A stretch of DNA of 64,000 bases from JBGSPQ01 sp041738505 (lineage in GTDB: Bacteria > Patescibacteriota > Gracilibacteria > UBA1369): assembly GCA_041738505.1 (NCBI GenBank), contig JBGSPQ010000028.1, positions 12,866-76,865 on the forward strand, read 5' to 3'. A program made the position numbers and the translations under genes. The notes beneath the pieces were generated by a model. It searched no databases and was not told where the DNA came from. It saw only the letters and a program-made list of their open reading frames with translations. Positions 1 to 9,131 of the stretch are shown here, one piece after another (positions within the stretch are counted from its first letter, which is position 1; every line of letters begins with the position of its first letter).

Positions 1-11
1 GCTAATTTCCC

Positions 12-1187
12 ATGATAACGACTGTACACAACAGTATTTTAAAGAGAATGTTCATCCATTTTATTTTTTTTGCCGGTATTATTCTGGCAGTGGTTGCATA
101 TCTTTATTTGGGTAATATAAAAAATATTCCGGCGGAGGTTTTGGTTATATCACTGGGAGTATTTCTTATATATTTTTTACTTGTATATCTTTTTGAGATT
201 GTACGGCCGTTACGAATAGTACTTCGCGAGATGAAAAATCTGCTTACGGGTCGAAAGTATAGAAAAATTTATACCAAGAGAATGGATGAAATAGGCGTTA
301 TAGCTCACTTTTTTAATGAAGTTACGAAGAGTATTGAAAAGATTACAATTGATATTAAGGAAGGAAGAAGAATGATGGGTGAACTTGAGATTGCCGGGGA
401 GCTGCAGAAGGAAATATTACCGAAAGAGAGTCCTGAAGTTTCAGGGCTGGACATTGTGGCTAAAAACAGGCCGGCGGTTGAACTTGGAGGCGATAATTTT
501 GATTTTATAAAGAGCGGTAATAATACTTTCATTTACGCGGGTGATGTTACCGGCCACGGAGTACCGGCCGCCCTGGTTATGACCATGGCAAATTCGCTTA
601 TACATACTTTTGTTGAGATTTATGACAATGCCTATGATGTTGTGGTTAATACCAATAAGCAATTAAAAACGCGCATAAAATCGACAATGTTTATGACGAT
701 GTTGATGTTGAGATGGGATGAAATCAATCAAAAAATGACTTATGTCGGTTGCGGTCACGAACATTTGCTTGTATATAGAGCTAAAACCGGCAATTGTGAG
801 AGTAAAACATCCGGAGGTATAGCGCTTGGAATGGTACCGGATAACAGTAAATTGATTAAGGAGCAGGAATTAAATCTGGAAATTGGTGATGTGATAATTC
901 TTTATACGGACGGTTTAACGGAAGGGAGAAATATGGCCGGTGAAATGTACACATTGGATAGACTTATAGCGGCGGTGGAAAGGTTTGCCCCGGAATACGG
1001 TCCCGATGGTATTGTGAACCATGTTGCCATTGATTATTCCAGATTTGTTGAGGATCATGTACAGGATGACGATGTTACGCTGATCGCCATTCAATATACA
1101 GGCGTACAAAGCAAAAAGGAGCGCTCGGCGGAGGTTAAGACGACGATTTGGAATCCCACGACCGCACCGGTTGTTGAAGAGAAATAA
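12..1187 (+). CDS. Membrane-bound SpoIIE-type (PP2C-like) serine phosphatase
   Basis: This protein should dephosphorylate a serine or threonine phosphoprotein, typically an anti-sigma antagonist in RsbU/SpoIIE families. Two hydrophobic segments lie at about residues 14-34 and 42-62, followed by a HAMP-like linker and a short coiled region. The SpoIIE domain starts near residue 125 and carries the metal-binding motifs GGDNFDF (about 160), GDVTGHGVPAA (about 177), LYTDGLTEG and a final QDDDVTLI. The in-frame TAA at 3-5 fixes the ATG at 12 as the first available start. It ends just upstream of queA. No partner anti-sigma factor or STAS protein is in the window, so the substrate is unknown. The family call is firm and the pathway is open. 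Confidence 0.88.
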   Translation: MITTVHNSILKRMFIHFIFFAGIILAVVAYLYLGNIKNIPAEVLVISLGVFLIYFLLVYLFEIVRPLRIVLREMKNLLTGRKYRKIYTKRMDEIGVIAHFFNEVTKSIEKITIDIKEGRRMMGELEIAGELQKEILPKESPEVSGLDIVAKNRPAVELGGDNFDFIKSGNNTFIYAGDVTGHGVPAALVMTMANSLIHTFVEIYDNAYDVVVNTNKQLKTRIKSTMFMTMLMLRWDEINQKMTYVGCGHEHLLVYRAKTGNCESKTSGGIALGMVPDNSKLIKEQELNLEIGDVIILYTDGLTEGRNMAGEMYTLDRLIAAVERFAPEYGPDGIVNHVAIDYSRFVEDHVQDDDVTLIAIQYTGVQSKKERSAEVKTTIWNPTTAPVVEEK

Positions 1188-1197
1188 TACATCACGA

Positions 1198-2214
1198 ATG
1201 AATACGGAGGAGTTTAGTTTTATTTTGCCGAGCGAACTTATTGCACAGAATCCGGTTTATCCCAGAGATTCCAGCAGAATGATGTGTCTGAATAGAGCCC
1301 GGAAAGAAATTGAACATTTGTTTTTCAGGGATATTGTTCGAAAGCTTGGCCAAGGTGATTTGCTGGTTTTTAATCAGTCAAAAGTGATTCCCGCCAGGAT
1401 AGTTTTTGATTTTGGAACGAGGAAAGTTGAAATTCTTTTGATAAGAAAAATCAAAGATAATGAATGGTCCGTGATGGTCAGGCCGGGAAGAATTTTTAAG
1501 CCTGGAATGGTCATTGAGATTGATAAAAATTTGCAGGCTGAGGTGTTGGAGATTATGGATGGAAGCCTGCGAAGGGTGTTATTTAGGATTAAAGACGGTG
1601 TTTTTGATGAATATATTTACAGGATCGGGCGGACGCCTTTTCCTCCATATATAAAAAATACAACTGCCGCGGCTGATGACTATCAGACTGTTTATGCCCG
1701 GAAGAAGGGCAGTGTGGCGGCTCCGACGGCGGGTTTGCATTTTTCCGGGGAGGTTCTGCAGGCATTGCAAAATAGAGGGGTAAAAACGGCTTTTGTCACT
1801 TTACATATCGGGCCGGGCACTTTTTTGCCGGTTAAAGTTGAAAATGTTGATGATCATAAAATGCACAGTGAATGGTATGAAATGGATGATGAGACGGCGG
1901 ATTTTTTGAATCGGGCAAAAGAGTCGGGAAACAGGATAATAGCTGTAGGTACAACATCCGTTAGGGTGCTTGAATCCAATTTTCGTTCGGGGCGATTTTA
2001 TGCCGAGACCGGGGAAACGGATATTTTTATTAAACCCGGTTATGAATGGAAATGTGTAGACGGGTTGTTGACCAATTTCCATCTTCCCAAGAGTACTTTG
2101 ATGATGCTTGTGTGCTCTTTTGGAGGAAAAGAATTCGTAATGGATGCTTATCGCGAGGCCATTGATAAAAAATACCGCTTTTTCAGCTTTGGCGACGCGA
2201 TGTTGATTTTATGA
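1198..2214 (+). CDS. queA: S-adenosylmethionine:tRNA ribosyltransferase-isomerase QueA
   Basis: QueA transfers and rearranges the ribosyl part of SAM onto preQ1 at position 34 of GUN tRNAs, giving epoxyqueuosine. The start shows the family pattern FSFILPSELIAQNP, and the core contains the typical APTAGLHFS and HIGPGTFLPV segments and a C-terminal LLTNFHLPKSTLMMLVCSF. The length (338 aa) is normal. I chose the ATG at 1198 because the conserved N-terminus begins there. An upstream ATG at 1171 would overlap the phosphatase gene by 17 bases and add nine residues unlike the family. The stop abuts the stop of ilvE on the other strand. No other queuosine genes lie in the window. Confidence 0.95.
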   Translation: MNTEEFSFILPSELIAQNPVYPRDSSRMMCLNRARKEIEHLFFRDIVRKLGQGDLLVFNQSKVIPARIVFDFGTRKVEILLIRKIKDNEWSVMVRPGRIFKPGMVIEIDKNLQAEVLEIMDGSLRRVLFRIKDGVFDEYIYRIGRTPFPPYIKNTTAAADDYQTVYARKKGSVAAPTAGLHFSGEVLQALQNRGVKTAFVTLHIGPGTFLPVKVENVDDHKMHSEWYEMDDETADFLNRAKESGNRIIAVGTTSVRVLESNFRSGRFYAETGETDIFIKPGYEWKCVDGLLTNFHLPKSTLMMLVCSFGGKEFVMDAYREAIDKKYRFFSFGDAMLIL

Positions 2215-3117
2215 TTATTTTACGTAGGTCAGCCAATTTTTGAACTCCGGGACACGTCCGTGAACGGTTTCCGTGAATAAGTCTTTGAGAGACGATGTTA
2301 TGGGACCCATTTTGCCGTTTGAGATTTTTTTACCGTCAATTGACCCTATTGCCGTAACTTCGGCGGCCGTACCGCTAAAGAACACTTCATCCGCGGATAG
2401 TAACTCTTTCTTTGAGATCAGGGCTTCTTTATTTTGAATTTTTAATTTTTTGGCCAGTTGTTTTAGTGAATCACGGGTGATTCCGGATAGGATACTCCCC
2501 TTTTTTGGTGTGATTAATACTCCGTTTTTTACCATAAAGATGTTTTCTCCGGGGCCTTCCGCCACATTTCCTTTGTAATCAAGCAAAATTGCCTCTTTGG
2601 CATTGTTATGACGTGCGTCCAGGCTGGCCAGAATTGAATTGACGTAATGGCCGCAGAGTTTGGCCTCCGGGTAGGTGGAGGAGGGGTGGATTCTGATGAA
2701 TTTACTGATATGTGTTTTTACCGGTTTTTCTCCGAGATAAGCTCCCCAGGGCCATACCGCTATTGCTGTATTAACCGGTGACCCGATGGGGTCGAGGCCC
2801 ATCTTTTCGTAGCCGTAATATACAATCGGGCGAATATATCCGGATTTAAGTTTTACAGCCTTAATTAATTTAATTACCGCATTTTCCAGATCTTTACGAC
2901 TATGGGGAATTTTCATATCCAGGACGGAGGCGGAATAGAAAAGCCTTTTTATATGATCTGTCAGACGAAAAACCGCAGGGCCTTTATTGGTCTCATAGAA
3001 GCGGATACCTTCAAAGGCTCCTCCGCCGTAATGAAAGGTGTGTGTTAAGACGTGTATCTGTGCTTTTTCCCAGGGAATAAGCTTGCCGTCCATCCAAATT
3101 TTTGAGACTGTTTGCAT
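2215..3117 (-). CDS. ilvE: Branched-chain amino acid aminotransferase (class IV PLP)
   Basis: This enzyme exchanges the amino group between glutamate and the 2-oxoacids of leucine, isoleucine and valine. The fold-type IV signatures are clear: YGGGAFEGIRFYE near residue 31, the PLP lysine in PEAKLCGHYVNS (Lys153), EGPGENIF near 187, and SGITRD near 211, with SGTAAEVTAIGSIDG towards the end. At 300 aa it has normal length. No other branched-chain biosynthesis genes are nearby, so the enzyme may serve salvage or catabolic balance in a reduced metabolism. A D-amino-acid aminotransferase is the main alternative, but the length and motifs favour IlvE. Confidence 0.92.
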   Translation of the reverse strand: MQTVSKIWMDGKLIPWEKAQIHVLTHTFHYGGGAFEGIRFYETNKGPAVFRLTDHIKRLFYSASVLDMKIPHSRKDLENAVIKLIKAVKLKSGYIRPIVYYGYEKMGLDPIGSPVNTAIAVWPWGAYLGEKPVKTHISKFIRIHPSSTYPEAKLCGHYVNSILASLDARHNNAKEAILLDYKGNVAEGPGENIFMVKNGVLITPKKGSILSGITRDSLKQLAKKLKIQNKEALISKKELLSADEVFFSGTAAEVTAIGSIDGKKISNGKMGPITSSLKDLFTETVHGRVPEFKNWLTYVK

Positions 3118-3141
3118 TTGGGTTTTTTTATATATGTGTTA

Positions 3142-3169
3142 ATCATAGCAAATAATCAGACGGAACCAA
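3142..3169 (-). promoter_or_regulatory. Predicted promoter for ilvE (extended -10)
   Basis: Read on the minus strand, TTGGTT (3164-3169) and TATGAT (3142-3147) are 16 bases apart. The -10 is preceded by TGC, giving an extended -10 (TGCTATGAT). It sits 24 bases upstream of the ilvE ATG. Confidence 0.45.
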
Positions 3170-3188
3170 AGTTGCCGCCCTTGCCATC

Positions 3189-3217
3189 TTTACTTTGGGG
3201 GCTATTTTTAGTATAAT
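3189..3217 (+). promoter_or_regulatory. Predicted sigma70-type promoter for the 3242 surface protein
   Basis: TTTACT (3189-3194) and a perfect TATAAT (3212-3217) are separated by 17 bases. The leader to the ATG at 3242 is short and very A-rich, with no Shine-Dalgarno sequence. Confidence 0.6.
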
Positions 3218-3241
3218 ATAGAGATAAATAAAAACAAAAAC

Positions 3242-5428
3242 ATGAAATATACATCTAAATTTTTACTGGCTTTACTGGTTGCTTTTGGTTTAAACGCACA
3301 ATCGGTTGCCGCTGTCGGATTTGATACGGTGCAAGCCTATGGAATGGATACTATAGCGGGATACAGCTCGCTTCTTTCAACATCGGTCACTTATCCCGAA
3401 AAAGAATTGTTTTTTAATGTGAAAAAGCCCGATGGATCCGTACTGACAATTCCGGCCGTCACCAATTCCGAGGGTATAGCCACAATTGATTTATACGATT
3501 ATCATACAAGAAACGCGGGTAAATATCAGGTTTCGGCTTATTTAAAAGGTAATGTTTCGGGGGGGTCATCAAGTTATTTTACCGTTCACCCGGACCGTGT
3601 TTCGGCTGAAAAATCCGAAGCAAGTGTGCAAAGAACAGTTATAAAGTCAGATGGGGAGGATCGTGGGTATATTGCGGTCAGGATTGTGGATCAATATGGC
3701 AATCCCTTTGGCGGGCATTTTGTACGTCTGATATCCAGCAGAAGCGGTGATATTATCATGGCCGCATCTAAAGATGCCATAACAGATGTTAACGGTGAGC
3801 TTTCTTTTGCGGTTTCCTCGTCCGAACCCGGGGTTTCCATTTATTCCGTTGTGGATGCGACAGCGGGAGTGGTGCTTGCGGCGCGTGTGGAAATCGCCTT
3901 CCTGGAGGGCGCCAATTATCTGAATGATGCCGGAGGGCATATAGAATATTTTATTCCCGTCGCATCGGCTCAGGATGCCGGACCTTTGAATAAATTTGGT
4001 ATATCGGGTATTCCGGAAGTGGTTGAGCCGAATACAAATATCAGTTTTACCGTAACGGCACAGGATCAGAACAATCTAACAGTACAAAATTATACCGGAA
4101 CAATTCATTTTTCGGTGGAGGGTCCCAATAGTCTTAATGTGACATTACCGGAGGATTATACATTTAAGGCGGATGATCTTGGTGTTCATGAGTTCAGCCT
4201 GGGGCTTAAATTTACCGAGGCCGGCAGTTACAAACTGGTTGTTACCGATGTTTCAAATACCGCTATTAAAGGGGAACTTAATGTGGCTGTTGGTTCCGGG
4301 TCCGATGTTACGACGGGTGGCGGAACAAAGCCGATTATTTCATCTCCGGTAGAGGGTACATATAGCCAAAATGTTCAGACAATATCGGGGACGACCCAAG
4401 GTCTATCCACTATTAAGATTTTTGATAATGATCAGGAAATCGGGATGGTACAGTCGGATTCAGCCGGCAAGTTTTCTTTTCAGACCACACCGCTTGATGA
4501 TGGCAAGCATGAGTTGTATGCGGTTTTGCTGGACTCTTCCAATGCGGTAGCGGGGACTTCGGATACTATGGAATTTTTTATTGATACCACGGCTCCCGTT
4601 GTTGAGGATTTGATTATTGATCCTTCTTCCGGAATCAAAGCGGGTGATGTAATAAATCTTACTTTGATTTCCGAAAATAATTTGTCCGATGCCGCGGTGA
4701 TTTTTAATCTGGATATTTATCAGATGTCGCCGGGTACGGGCGCGGAGGGTACATATGTGGCATCCTTTCAGGCTCCCGAGTTGGCCGGAGAATACCCGAT
4801 TGACGTCTTGTTGATAGATGAGCTTGGCAACGAAGCCACTTATCAAAATGTGGCCATGCTTTCAATCAGTGAGAATGGTGATGGTTCCGTAACAGAAGAA
4901 GATATTCCGACCGAGACGGAAACGGATGTGACGGACGGTCAACCGCCATCTCAGGTTTTTGGCGTGATTGCATACGGCAGTGATAAGCGCGTGACTCTGG
5001 TTTGGGAGGCCGCGACTGATGACGGATTAATTAATAATTATAAAATTTATTACGGTATGGATGCTTTGAACTTATCCAATGTTGTAGAAACAAAAGATGC
5101 GGCTACAACCTGGTATGTGTCGGGTTTGGAAAATGGTAAGGAATACTTTTTCGCGATTTCAGCCGTTGACGACACCGGTGTGGAGAGCCTGTTTACCAGT
5201 GAATTGGAAAGTGCCATTCCGTTTACTCTTGAAATTCAGACGGCTGTTACCGACAGGCCGACAGACACATTGAGGTCTGCGGAAGAAGAAGCCTACTTAA
5301 GGGGAGCGGCCATTGAAAGTCGCGCACCGGACAGAATGGTGGATAACGGCCCGGAATTAATATGGTTGTTGGCCGGCACCGGCGTGCTTTCGGGATTTGC
5401 AAGAAAGCTTTCACGCAAGAAAAAGTAA
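3242..5428 (+). CDS. Secreted surface protein with Ig-like and fibronectin III domains, C-terminal membrane anchor
   Basis: The function is unknown. The architecture is that of a cell-surface adhesin or S-layer-associated protein. A signal peptide covers residues 1-24 (hydrophobic core, ending in SVAA). Two invasin/Big_1-like beta domains follow (about 45-120 and 125-220; the second contains VDQYGNPFGG and VNGELSFAV). A further Ig-like domain spans roughly 250-355, and a Big/Ig domain with PIISSPVEGTYSQN and DDGKHELYAV spans about 360-450. A fibronectin III domain sits at about 566-656 (VTLVWEAATDDG, NYKIYY, GKEYFFAISAVD). The C-terminus has a hydrophobic stretch (LIWLLAGTGVLSGFA) followed by RKLSRKKK, a membrane anchor with a positive tail but no LPXTG motif. 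It has its own promoter. Confidence 0.8.
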   Translation: MKYTSKFLLALLVAFGLNAQSVAAVGFDTVQAYGMDTIAGYSSLLSTSVTYPEKELFFNVKKPDGSVLTIPAVTNSEGIATIDLYDYHTRNAGKYQVSAYLKGNVSGGSSSYFTVHPDRVSAEKSEASVQRTVIKSDGEDRGYIAVRIVDQYGNPFGGHFVRLISSRSGDIIMAASKDAITDVNGELSFAVSSSEPGVSIYSVVDATAGVVLAARVEIAFLEGANYLNDAGGHIEYFIPVASAQDAGPLNKFGISGIPEVVEPNTNISFTVTAQDQNNLTVQNYTGTIHFSVEGPNSLNVTLPEDYTFKADDLGVHEFSLGLKFTEAGSYKLVVTDVSNTAIKGELNVAVGSGSDVTTGGGTKPIISSPVEGTYSQNVQTISGTTQGLSTIKIFDNDQEIGMVQSDSAGKFSFQTTPLDDGKHELYAVLLDSSNAVAGTSDTMEFFIDTTAPVVEDLIIDPSSGIKAGDVINLTLISENNLSDAAVIFNLDIYQMSPGTGAEGTYVASFQAPELAGEYPIDVLLIDELGNEATYQNVAMLSISENGDGSVTEEDIPTETETDVTDGQPPSQVFGVIAYGSDKRVTLVWEAATDDGLINNYKIYYGMDALNLSNVVETKDAATTWYVSGLENGKEYFFAISAVDDTGVESLFTSELESAIPFTLEIQTAVTDRPTDTLRSAEEEAYLRGAAIESRAPDRMVDNGPELIWLLAGTGVLSGFARKLSRKKK

Positions 5429-5457
5429 GTCTTATTGGTGGATTTTTTTGCTGGCAC

Positions 5458-5466
5458 TGCTATGAT
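5458..5466 (+). promoter_or_regulatory. Extended -10 promoter upstream of yggT-cysS
   Basis: TGC followed by TATGAT (5461-5466) forms the same extended -10 as at ilvE. The nearest -35-like hexamer (TTGGTG at 5435-5440) is 20 bases away, so recognition probably relies on the extended element. Transcription would begin near 5473, just before the ATG at 5494. Confidence 0.45.
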
Positions 5467-5493
5467 TGCCAATGATATTTTTTGGCTATCAAT

Positions 5494-5787
5494 ATGATAA
5501 TCCAATTTTTGGGAAGGTTTGTGCAGATTTTGTTTGATTTGATGAGTTTTGCGATACTGGCAAGAGTTATCATGTCATGGTTTGTAATGAGCGGAGGTGG
5601 CGAGGGTGGGGGCGGCGGCGGAAGAATGAAAGTTATGCTTTATGAGATTACCGAACCGGTATTGAGCGTTTTTAGAAAGATTATTCCGAGGTTGGGTATG
5701 ATAGATATTTCGCCTTTGATAGCTCTTTTGGCTTTGGATTTTATTAAAATTGCGATTGTCTCCATTATTTTATCACTGGGATCATAA
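5494..5787 (+). CDS. YggT family membrane protein
   Basis: YggT proteins are small integral membrane proteins of uncertain role, linked in several bacteria to cell division or envelope maintenance. Two hydrophobic segments are visible, with the family pattern ILARVIMSW in the first part, then ITEPVLSVFRKIIPRLGMIDISPLIALLALDFI. A glycine-rich insert (GGGEGGGGGG) between the halves is longer than usual. I chose the ATG at 5494. A TTG at 5482 would add four residues (MAIN). The stop overlaps the cysS start by one base (TAATG), so the two genes are very likely translationally coupled. Confidence 0.82.
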   Translation: MIIQFLGRFVQILFDLMSFAILARVIMSWFVMSGGGEGGGGGGRMKVMLYEITEPVLSVFRKIIPRLGMIDISPLIALLALDFIKIAIVSIILSLGS

Positions 5788-7181
5788 TGATGAAGGTATA
5801 CAATACAATGTCGGGTAGAAAGGAGGATTTTAAGCCGCTTATTGATGGGAAAGTGGGAATGTATCTTTGCGGCCCCACTGTTTATGATTTTGGCCATCTG
5901 GGGCATGGCAGGTCGGCTGTCAGTTTTGATGTAATTAGGAAGTATCTTATTTATAAGGGATATGATGTTAAGTTTGTAACAAATTATACGGATATTGATG
6001 ACAGGATGATTACAAGAGCGGAATTGATGAAGATTTCCGTGAAGGAACTGTCTGAGAAAATCATACCCGAATATGAACATGACTATGGTGCTTTGGGGGT
6101 TAGGAAGGGTGATTTTCAACCCAAGGCGACGGAGTATATTGATGATATTGTTTTATTGATTAAAAAATTGGAGGAAAACGGGTTTACTTACCCGATTTCC
6201 GATGGAATTTATTTTGACGTGATGAAGTTTGAGGATTACGGAAAGCTTTCAAAACAGAAACTGGAGGAACTTAGAGGCGGTGCGAGGGTGGAATTAAACA
6301 CGGAAAAACGTAATCCACAGGACTTTGTGGTATGGAAGTTTGCCAAGCCCGGGGAACCCAAGTGGGACAGTCCGTGGGGTGAAGGCCGGCCGGGATGGCA
6401 TATTGAATGCAGTGCCATGAGCTGGAAATTATTGGGTGAATCTTTTGATATTCACGGAGGCGGCGCGGATTTGATGTTTCCTCACCATGAATGTGAAATC
6501 GCACAGAGTGAGGGGGCTTTTGATGTGCCGTTTGTCAGGTACTGGATGTATAACGGATTTGTGCGAATAGATAATGAAAAAATGTCCAAGTCATTGAATA
6601 ATTTTTTTACTCTCAGGGATATATTCAAGGAATATGATCCGATGGCTGTCAGGTATTTATTTTTGCAGACACATTATCGATCCCCTATTGATTTTTCCAA
6701 GAATCAACTTGAGCAGGCTGAAAACAGCCTGGATAGGATTCATGATTTTATGAGGAGGCTTAAGTCTTTTAAATTATTCGGAGAGGATCATGACGATAAT
6801 GAGTTTGAACAATTTTTGAGTTCAATTAAGACAAGTTTTGAAGCCGGGATGGATGACGATTTTGAAACTCCTAAAGCTTTGGCTGCCTGTTTTGATTTAG
6901 TCAAAGAGCTTAATAAACGGATGGATTCCGGAGATTTATCAGATAGATCAAAGAAAAAGGCTCTGGTTTTAATTGCGTCTTTTGATTCGGTTCTTGGTAT
7001 TTTTGTTAAGCCGGAAGTTGAAGCTGTGGATGAAGAGATTGACGAGTTAATGAAAGAGCGTGAAACCGCCAGGGGTAATAAGGATTTTAAGAGGTCGGAT
7101 GAAATTAGGGACATTTTAATGAGCCGGGGTATCGTGCTGGAGGATACCCCCGAAGGTACGGTATGGAAAAGACGTTCCTAG
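5787..7181 (+). CDS. cysS: Cysteinyl-tRNA synthetase
   Basis: CysS charges tRNA-Cys with cysteine. It is a class Ia synthetase. The N-terminal zinc and substrate cysteine lies in MYLCGPTVYDFGHLGHGR, which also holds the HIGH-equivalent GHLGHG. Other zinc ligands lie in GWHIECSAMS and FPHHECEIAQSE, and KMSKSLNN is the KMSKS loop. The length of 464 aa is normal and the C-terminal DALR-like helical region is present. Translation can begin at the ATG at 5787 or the adjacent ATG at 5790. The end overlaps the stop of the convergent unknown gene by four bases. Confidence 0.97.
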   Translation: MMKVYNTMSGRKEDFKPLIDGKVGMYLCGPTVYDFGHLGHGRSAVSFDVIRKYLIYKGYDVKFVTNYTDIDDRMITRAELMKISVKELSEKIIPEYEHDYGALGVRKGDFQPKATEYIDDIVLLIKKLEENGFTYPISDGIYFDVMKFEDYGKLSKQKLEELRGGARVELNTEKRNPQDFVVWKFAKPGEPKWDSPWGEGRPGWHIECSAMSWKLLGESFDIHGGGADLMFPHHECEIAQSEGAFDVPFVRYWMYNGFVRIDNEKMSKSLNNFFTLRDIFKEYDPMAVRYLFLQTHYRSPIDFSKNQLEQAENSLDRIHDFMRRLKSFKLFGEDHDDNEFEQFLSSIKTSFEAGMDDDFETPKALAACFDLVKELNKRMDSGDLSDRSKKKALVLIASFDSVLGIFVKPEVEAVDEEIDELMKERETARGNKDFKRSDEIRDILMSRGIVLEDTPEGTVWKRRS

Positions 7182-7588
7182 AAAAAGTCCGCTTTTTGTA
7201 CGGTAAAGAGCGCTTTTAGCTGACGTCTTTCTTCGGCGATTATGGAGGATGGTTTCTTATTTTCCCATTTTTCGTCAGCCCGAGTGGCGGCGGATTTTAA
7301 GTATTGGATTTTTCTGTATTTTCCCAGTGAATCAGACATCCATCTGTCTATGATTCCCGCGAGTTGGACGGCGGGTATGTAGTTGTTGGCATTGTTGTCC
7401 GGTAGGTCTTTCATTGCTCTTACGTATGCTGTTTCAAGATAGGCGGCTCTTTTGGAGGGATGCATTTGGGCAAGTTGCTGTTCCAGACGGTCCGCATTGG
7501 GATGGTTAACGGTGTTGTTATTATTTAGATTTGCCGAAGGGATTAGACTTTCCGGTGATCTTTCCGTTTTGAATTCAAGATGATGCAT
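7178..7588 (-). CDS. Hypothetical protein, 136 aa
   Basis: I do not recognise this protein. It is soluble, with no signal peptide or membrane segment. An asparagine-rich stretch (LNNNNTVNH) near residue 22 precedes a mainly helical, basic region (MHPSKRAAYLETAYVRAMKDL, SIIAEERRQLKALF). It is convergent with cysS, overlapping its end by four bases, and stands 43 bases downstream of the murC stop in the same direction, so it may be the last gene of a murC transcript. The clean fit between the two neighbours supports it as a real gene. Confidence 0.6.
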   Translation of the reverse strand: MHHLEFKTERSPESLIPSANLNNNNTVNHPNADRLEQQLAQMHPSKRAAYLETAYVRAMKDLPDNNANNYIPAVQLAGIIDRWMSDSLGKYRKIQYLKSAATRADEKWENKKPSSIIAEERRQLKALFTVQKADFF

Positions 7589-7631
7589 GGATAGAGTTGG
7601 TATGTTTTAGTGTGCGTAGATAATACTATAT

Positions 7632-9005
7632 TTACTGTTTTGTCAATAATTGTTTTGCAATCTTGTCCACGTCTCCCGCACCCATAATGATTAAAACATC
7701 ATAATTCCCGAGGATTGAGACAGTTTTTTTATAGGTTTCGTTGATATTCCCTCCGTATTGTACTTTTTTGTTGTTCGCTTCTATTAATTTTACCAGTTTT
7801 TCGGAATCAATTTTGCTTATGTCGTCTTTACTGTCACGGGTCATGAATATATCCGAAATGATTGTCATGTCCGCCTGATTGAATGCCGTTGCAAAGCCAC
7901 TTTTTAACTTGTATGTCCTGCTGTATTGATGTGGCTGGAATACGGCCAAAATTTTTGTTTCTTCTCCAAATTTTTCCCGCGCGGCAAGAAGTGTCGCTTT
8001 TATTTCCGTGGGATGGTGGGCATAGTCGCTATAAATCATGGTGCCCTCTCTTTCCCCCATGAATTCAAATCTTCTGGCCGCTCCGCTGAAATTGTTTACC
8101 GCTTCCAAAGACGCTTCCGAGTCTATACCAATTGAAATTGATAGGGCGATCGAGGCTAATGCGTTGAAAATATTATGTTTCCCCGGGATCTTCATATCCA
8201 GTTTTCCAATCGTTTTCCCTTGATGAATAATTTGATCGGCCTTTACATGAAAGTCCCCGGATTGGCCTCCAAATGTCACAATTTGTAAATCCGGCCTTTC
8301 TTTTTTTATTTTTTCAACCAATATTACCGTGTTTTTATCTTCGTTATTGGCTATAAGTAGACCTTTTTGGGGCAGTTTTAAAATAAATTCATTAAAGGCG
8401 GAGATGTAATCCTCATTGTCTTTATAATAATCCAGATGGTCGGCTTCAATATTGTTAAGAATTATTGCGTCGGGATGGTAATTTAGAAAATTTCTGCAGT
8501 ATTCACAGGCCTCTATAATAAGCCATTCACCTTTTCCAAGCCGGTGATTTTCATTTTCCAGTTCTTTGATATGAGAACCCACCAAAACGGAAGGATCTTT
8601 GCCGGCGCTAATCAATATTGTTGAAACCAGTGAGGTTACAGTGGTTTTGCCGTGTGTTCCGCAAACCGCCACAGTGTTTTTTTCTTTAGTCAGCTCCCCC
8701 ACCGCCTGCGGGTATGACAACTGGGGGATATCAAGTTGCTTTGCTTTTATTCGTTCGGGATTATTTTCTTTAACGGCAGGTGAATATATTAATAAATCCG
8801 TGTTGTCCGGCGGGTTTTGTCCGTTATGTCCAACCTGAACGGGTATTCCCATCAATCGGAGTTTTTCGGTTGTTGGTGATAGATTTGAGTCGGAACCCGA
8901 AACATTTTTTCCGGATTTTTTAAGTATGGCGGCAAGCGCGCTGACTCCGGATCCTCCGATTCCGACGCAATAAATATTTTTGCTTTTTTCCAGTGTTTTT
9001 GACAT
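7632..9005 (-). CDS. murC: UDP-N-acetylmuramate--L-alanine ligase
   Basis: MurC adds L-alanine to UDP-MurNAc, the first step in building the peptidoglycan stem peptide. The N-terminal dinucleotide-like motif is VGIGGSGVSALAAIL, the Mur-ligase ATP loop is CGTHGKTTVTSLVS near residue 116, and the central domain contains NIEADHLDYY and the C-terminal domain YSDYAHHPTEI. At 457 aa it is full length. Here it stands apart from other mur genes. Its presence, with the LCP, FtsB and M23 genes, shows that the cell makes a peptidoglycan wall. Confidence 0.96.
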   Translation of the reverse strand: MSKTLEKSKNIYCVGIGGSGVSALAAILKKSGKNVSGSDSNLSPTTEKLRLMGIPVQVGHNGQNPPDNTDLLIYSPAVKENNPERIKAKQLDIPQLSYPQAVGELTKEKNTVAVCGTHGKTTVTSLVSTILISAGKDPSVLVGSHIKELENENHRLGKGEWLIIEACEYCRNFLNYHPDAIILNNIEADHLDYYKDNEDYISAFNEFILKLPQKGLLIANNEDKNTVILVEKIKKERPDLQIVTFGGQSGDFHVKADQIIHQGKTIGKLDMKIPGKHNIFNALASIALSISIGIDSEASLEAVNNFSGAARRFEFMGEREGTMIYSDYAHHPTEIKATLLAAREKFGEETKILAVFQPHQYSRTYKLKSGFATAFNQADMTIISDIFMTRDSKDDISKIDSEKLVKLIEANNKKVQYGGNINETYKKTVSILGNYDVLIIMGAGDVDKIAKQLLTKQ

Positions 9006-9078
9006 TTTGTCTTATATTCCGGATTAGAAATCTATCTTTTTATAAAAGAAAAATCCATAGGTAAGTAAGGGCGTTTCA

Positions 9079-9107
9079 TTGATTAAATTTCTTGTTCATA
9101 TTATATT
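9079..9107 (+). promoter_or_regulatory. Predicted promoter for the ftsB-like gene and following tRNAs
   Basis: TTGATT (9079-9084) and TATATT (9102-9107) are 17 bases apart, 24 bases upstream of the ATG at 9132. The same transcript could run into the two CAU tRNA genes, since no terminator is visible between them. Confidence 0.5.
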
Positions 9108-9131
9108 CGCTATGGTTTTTTATATAAACAA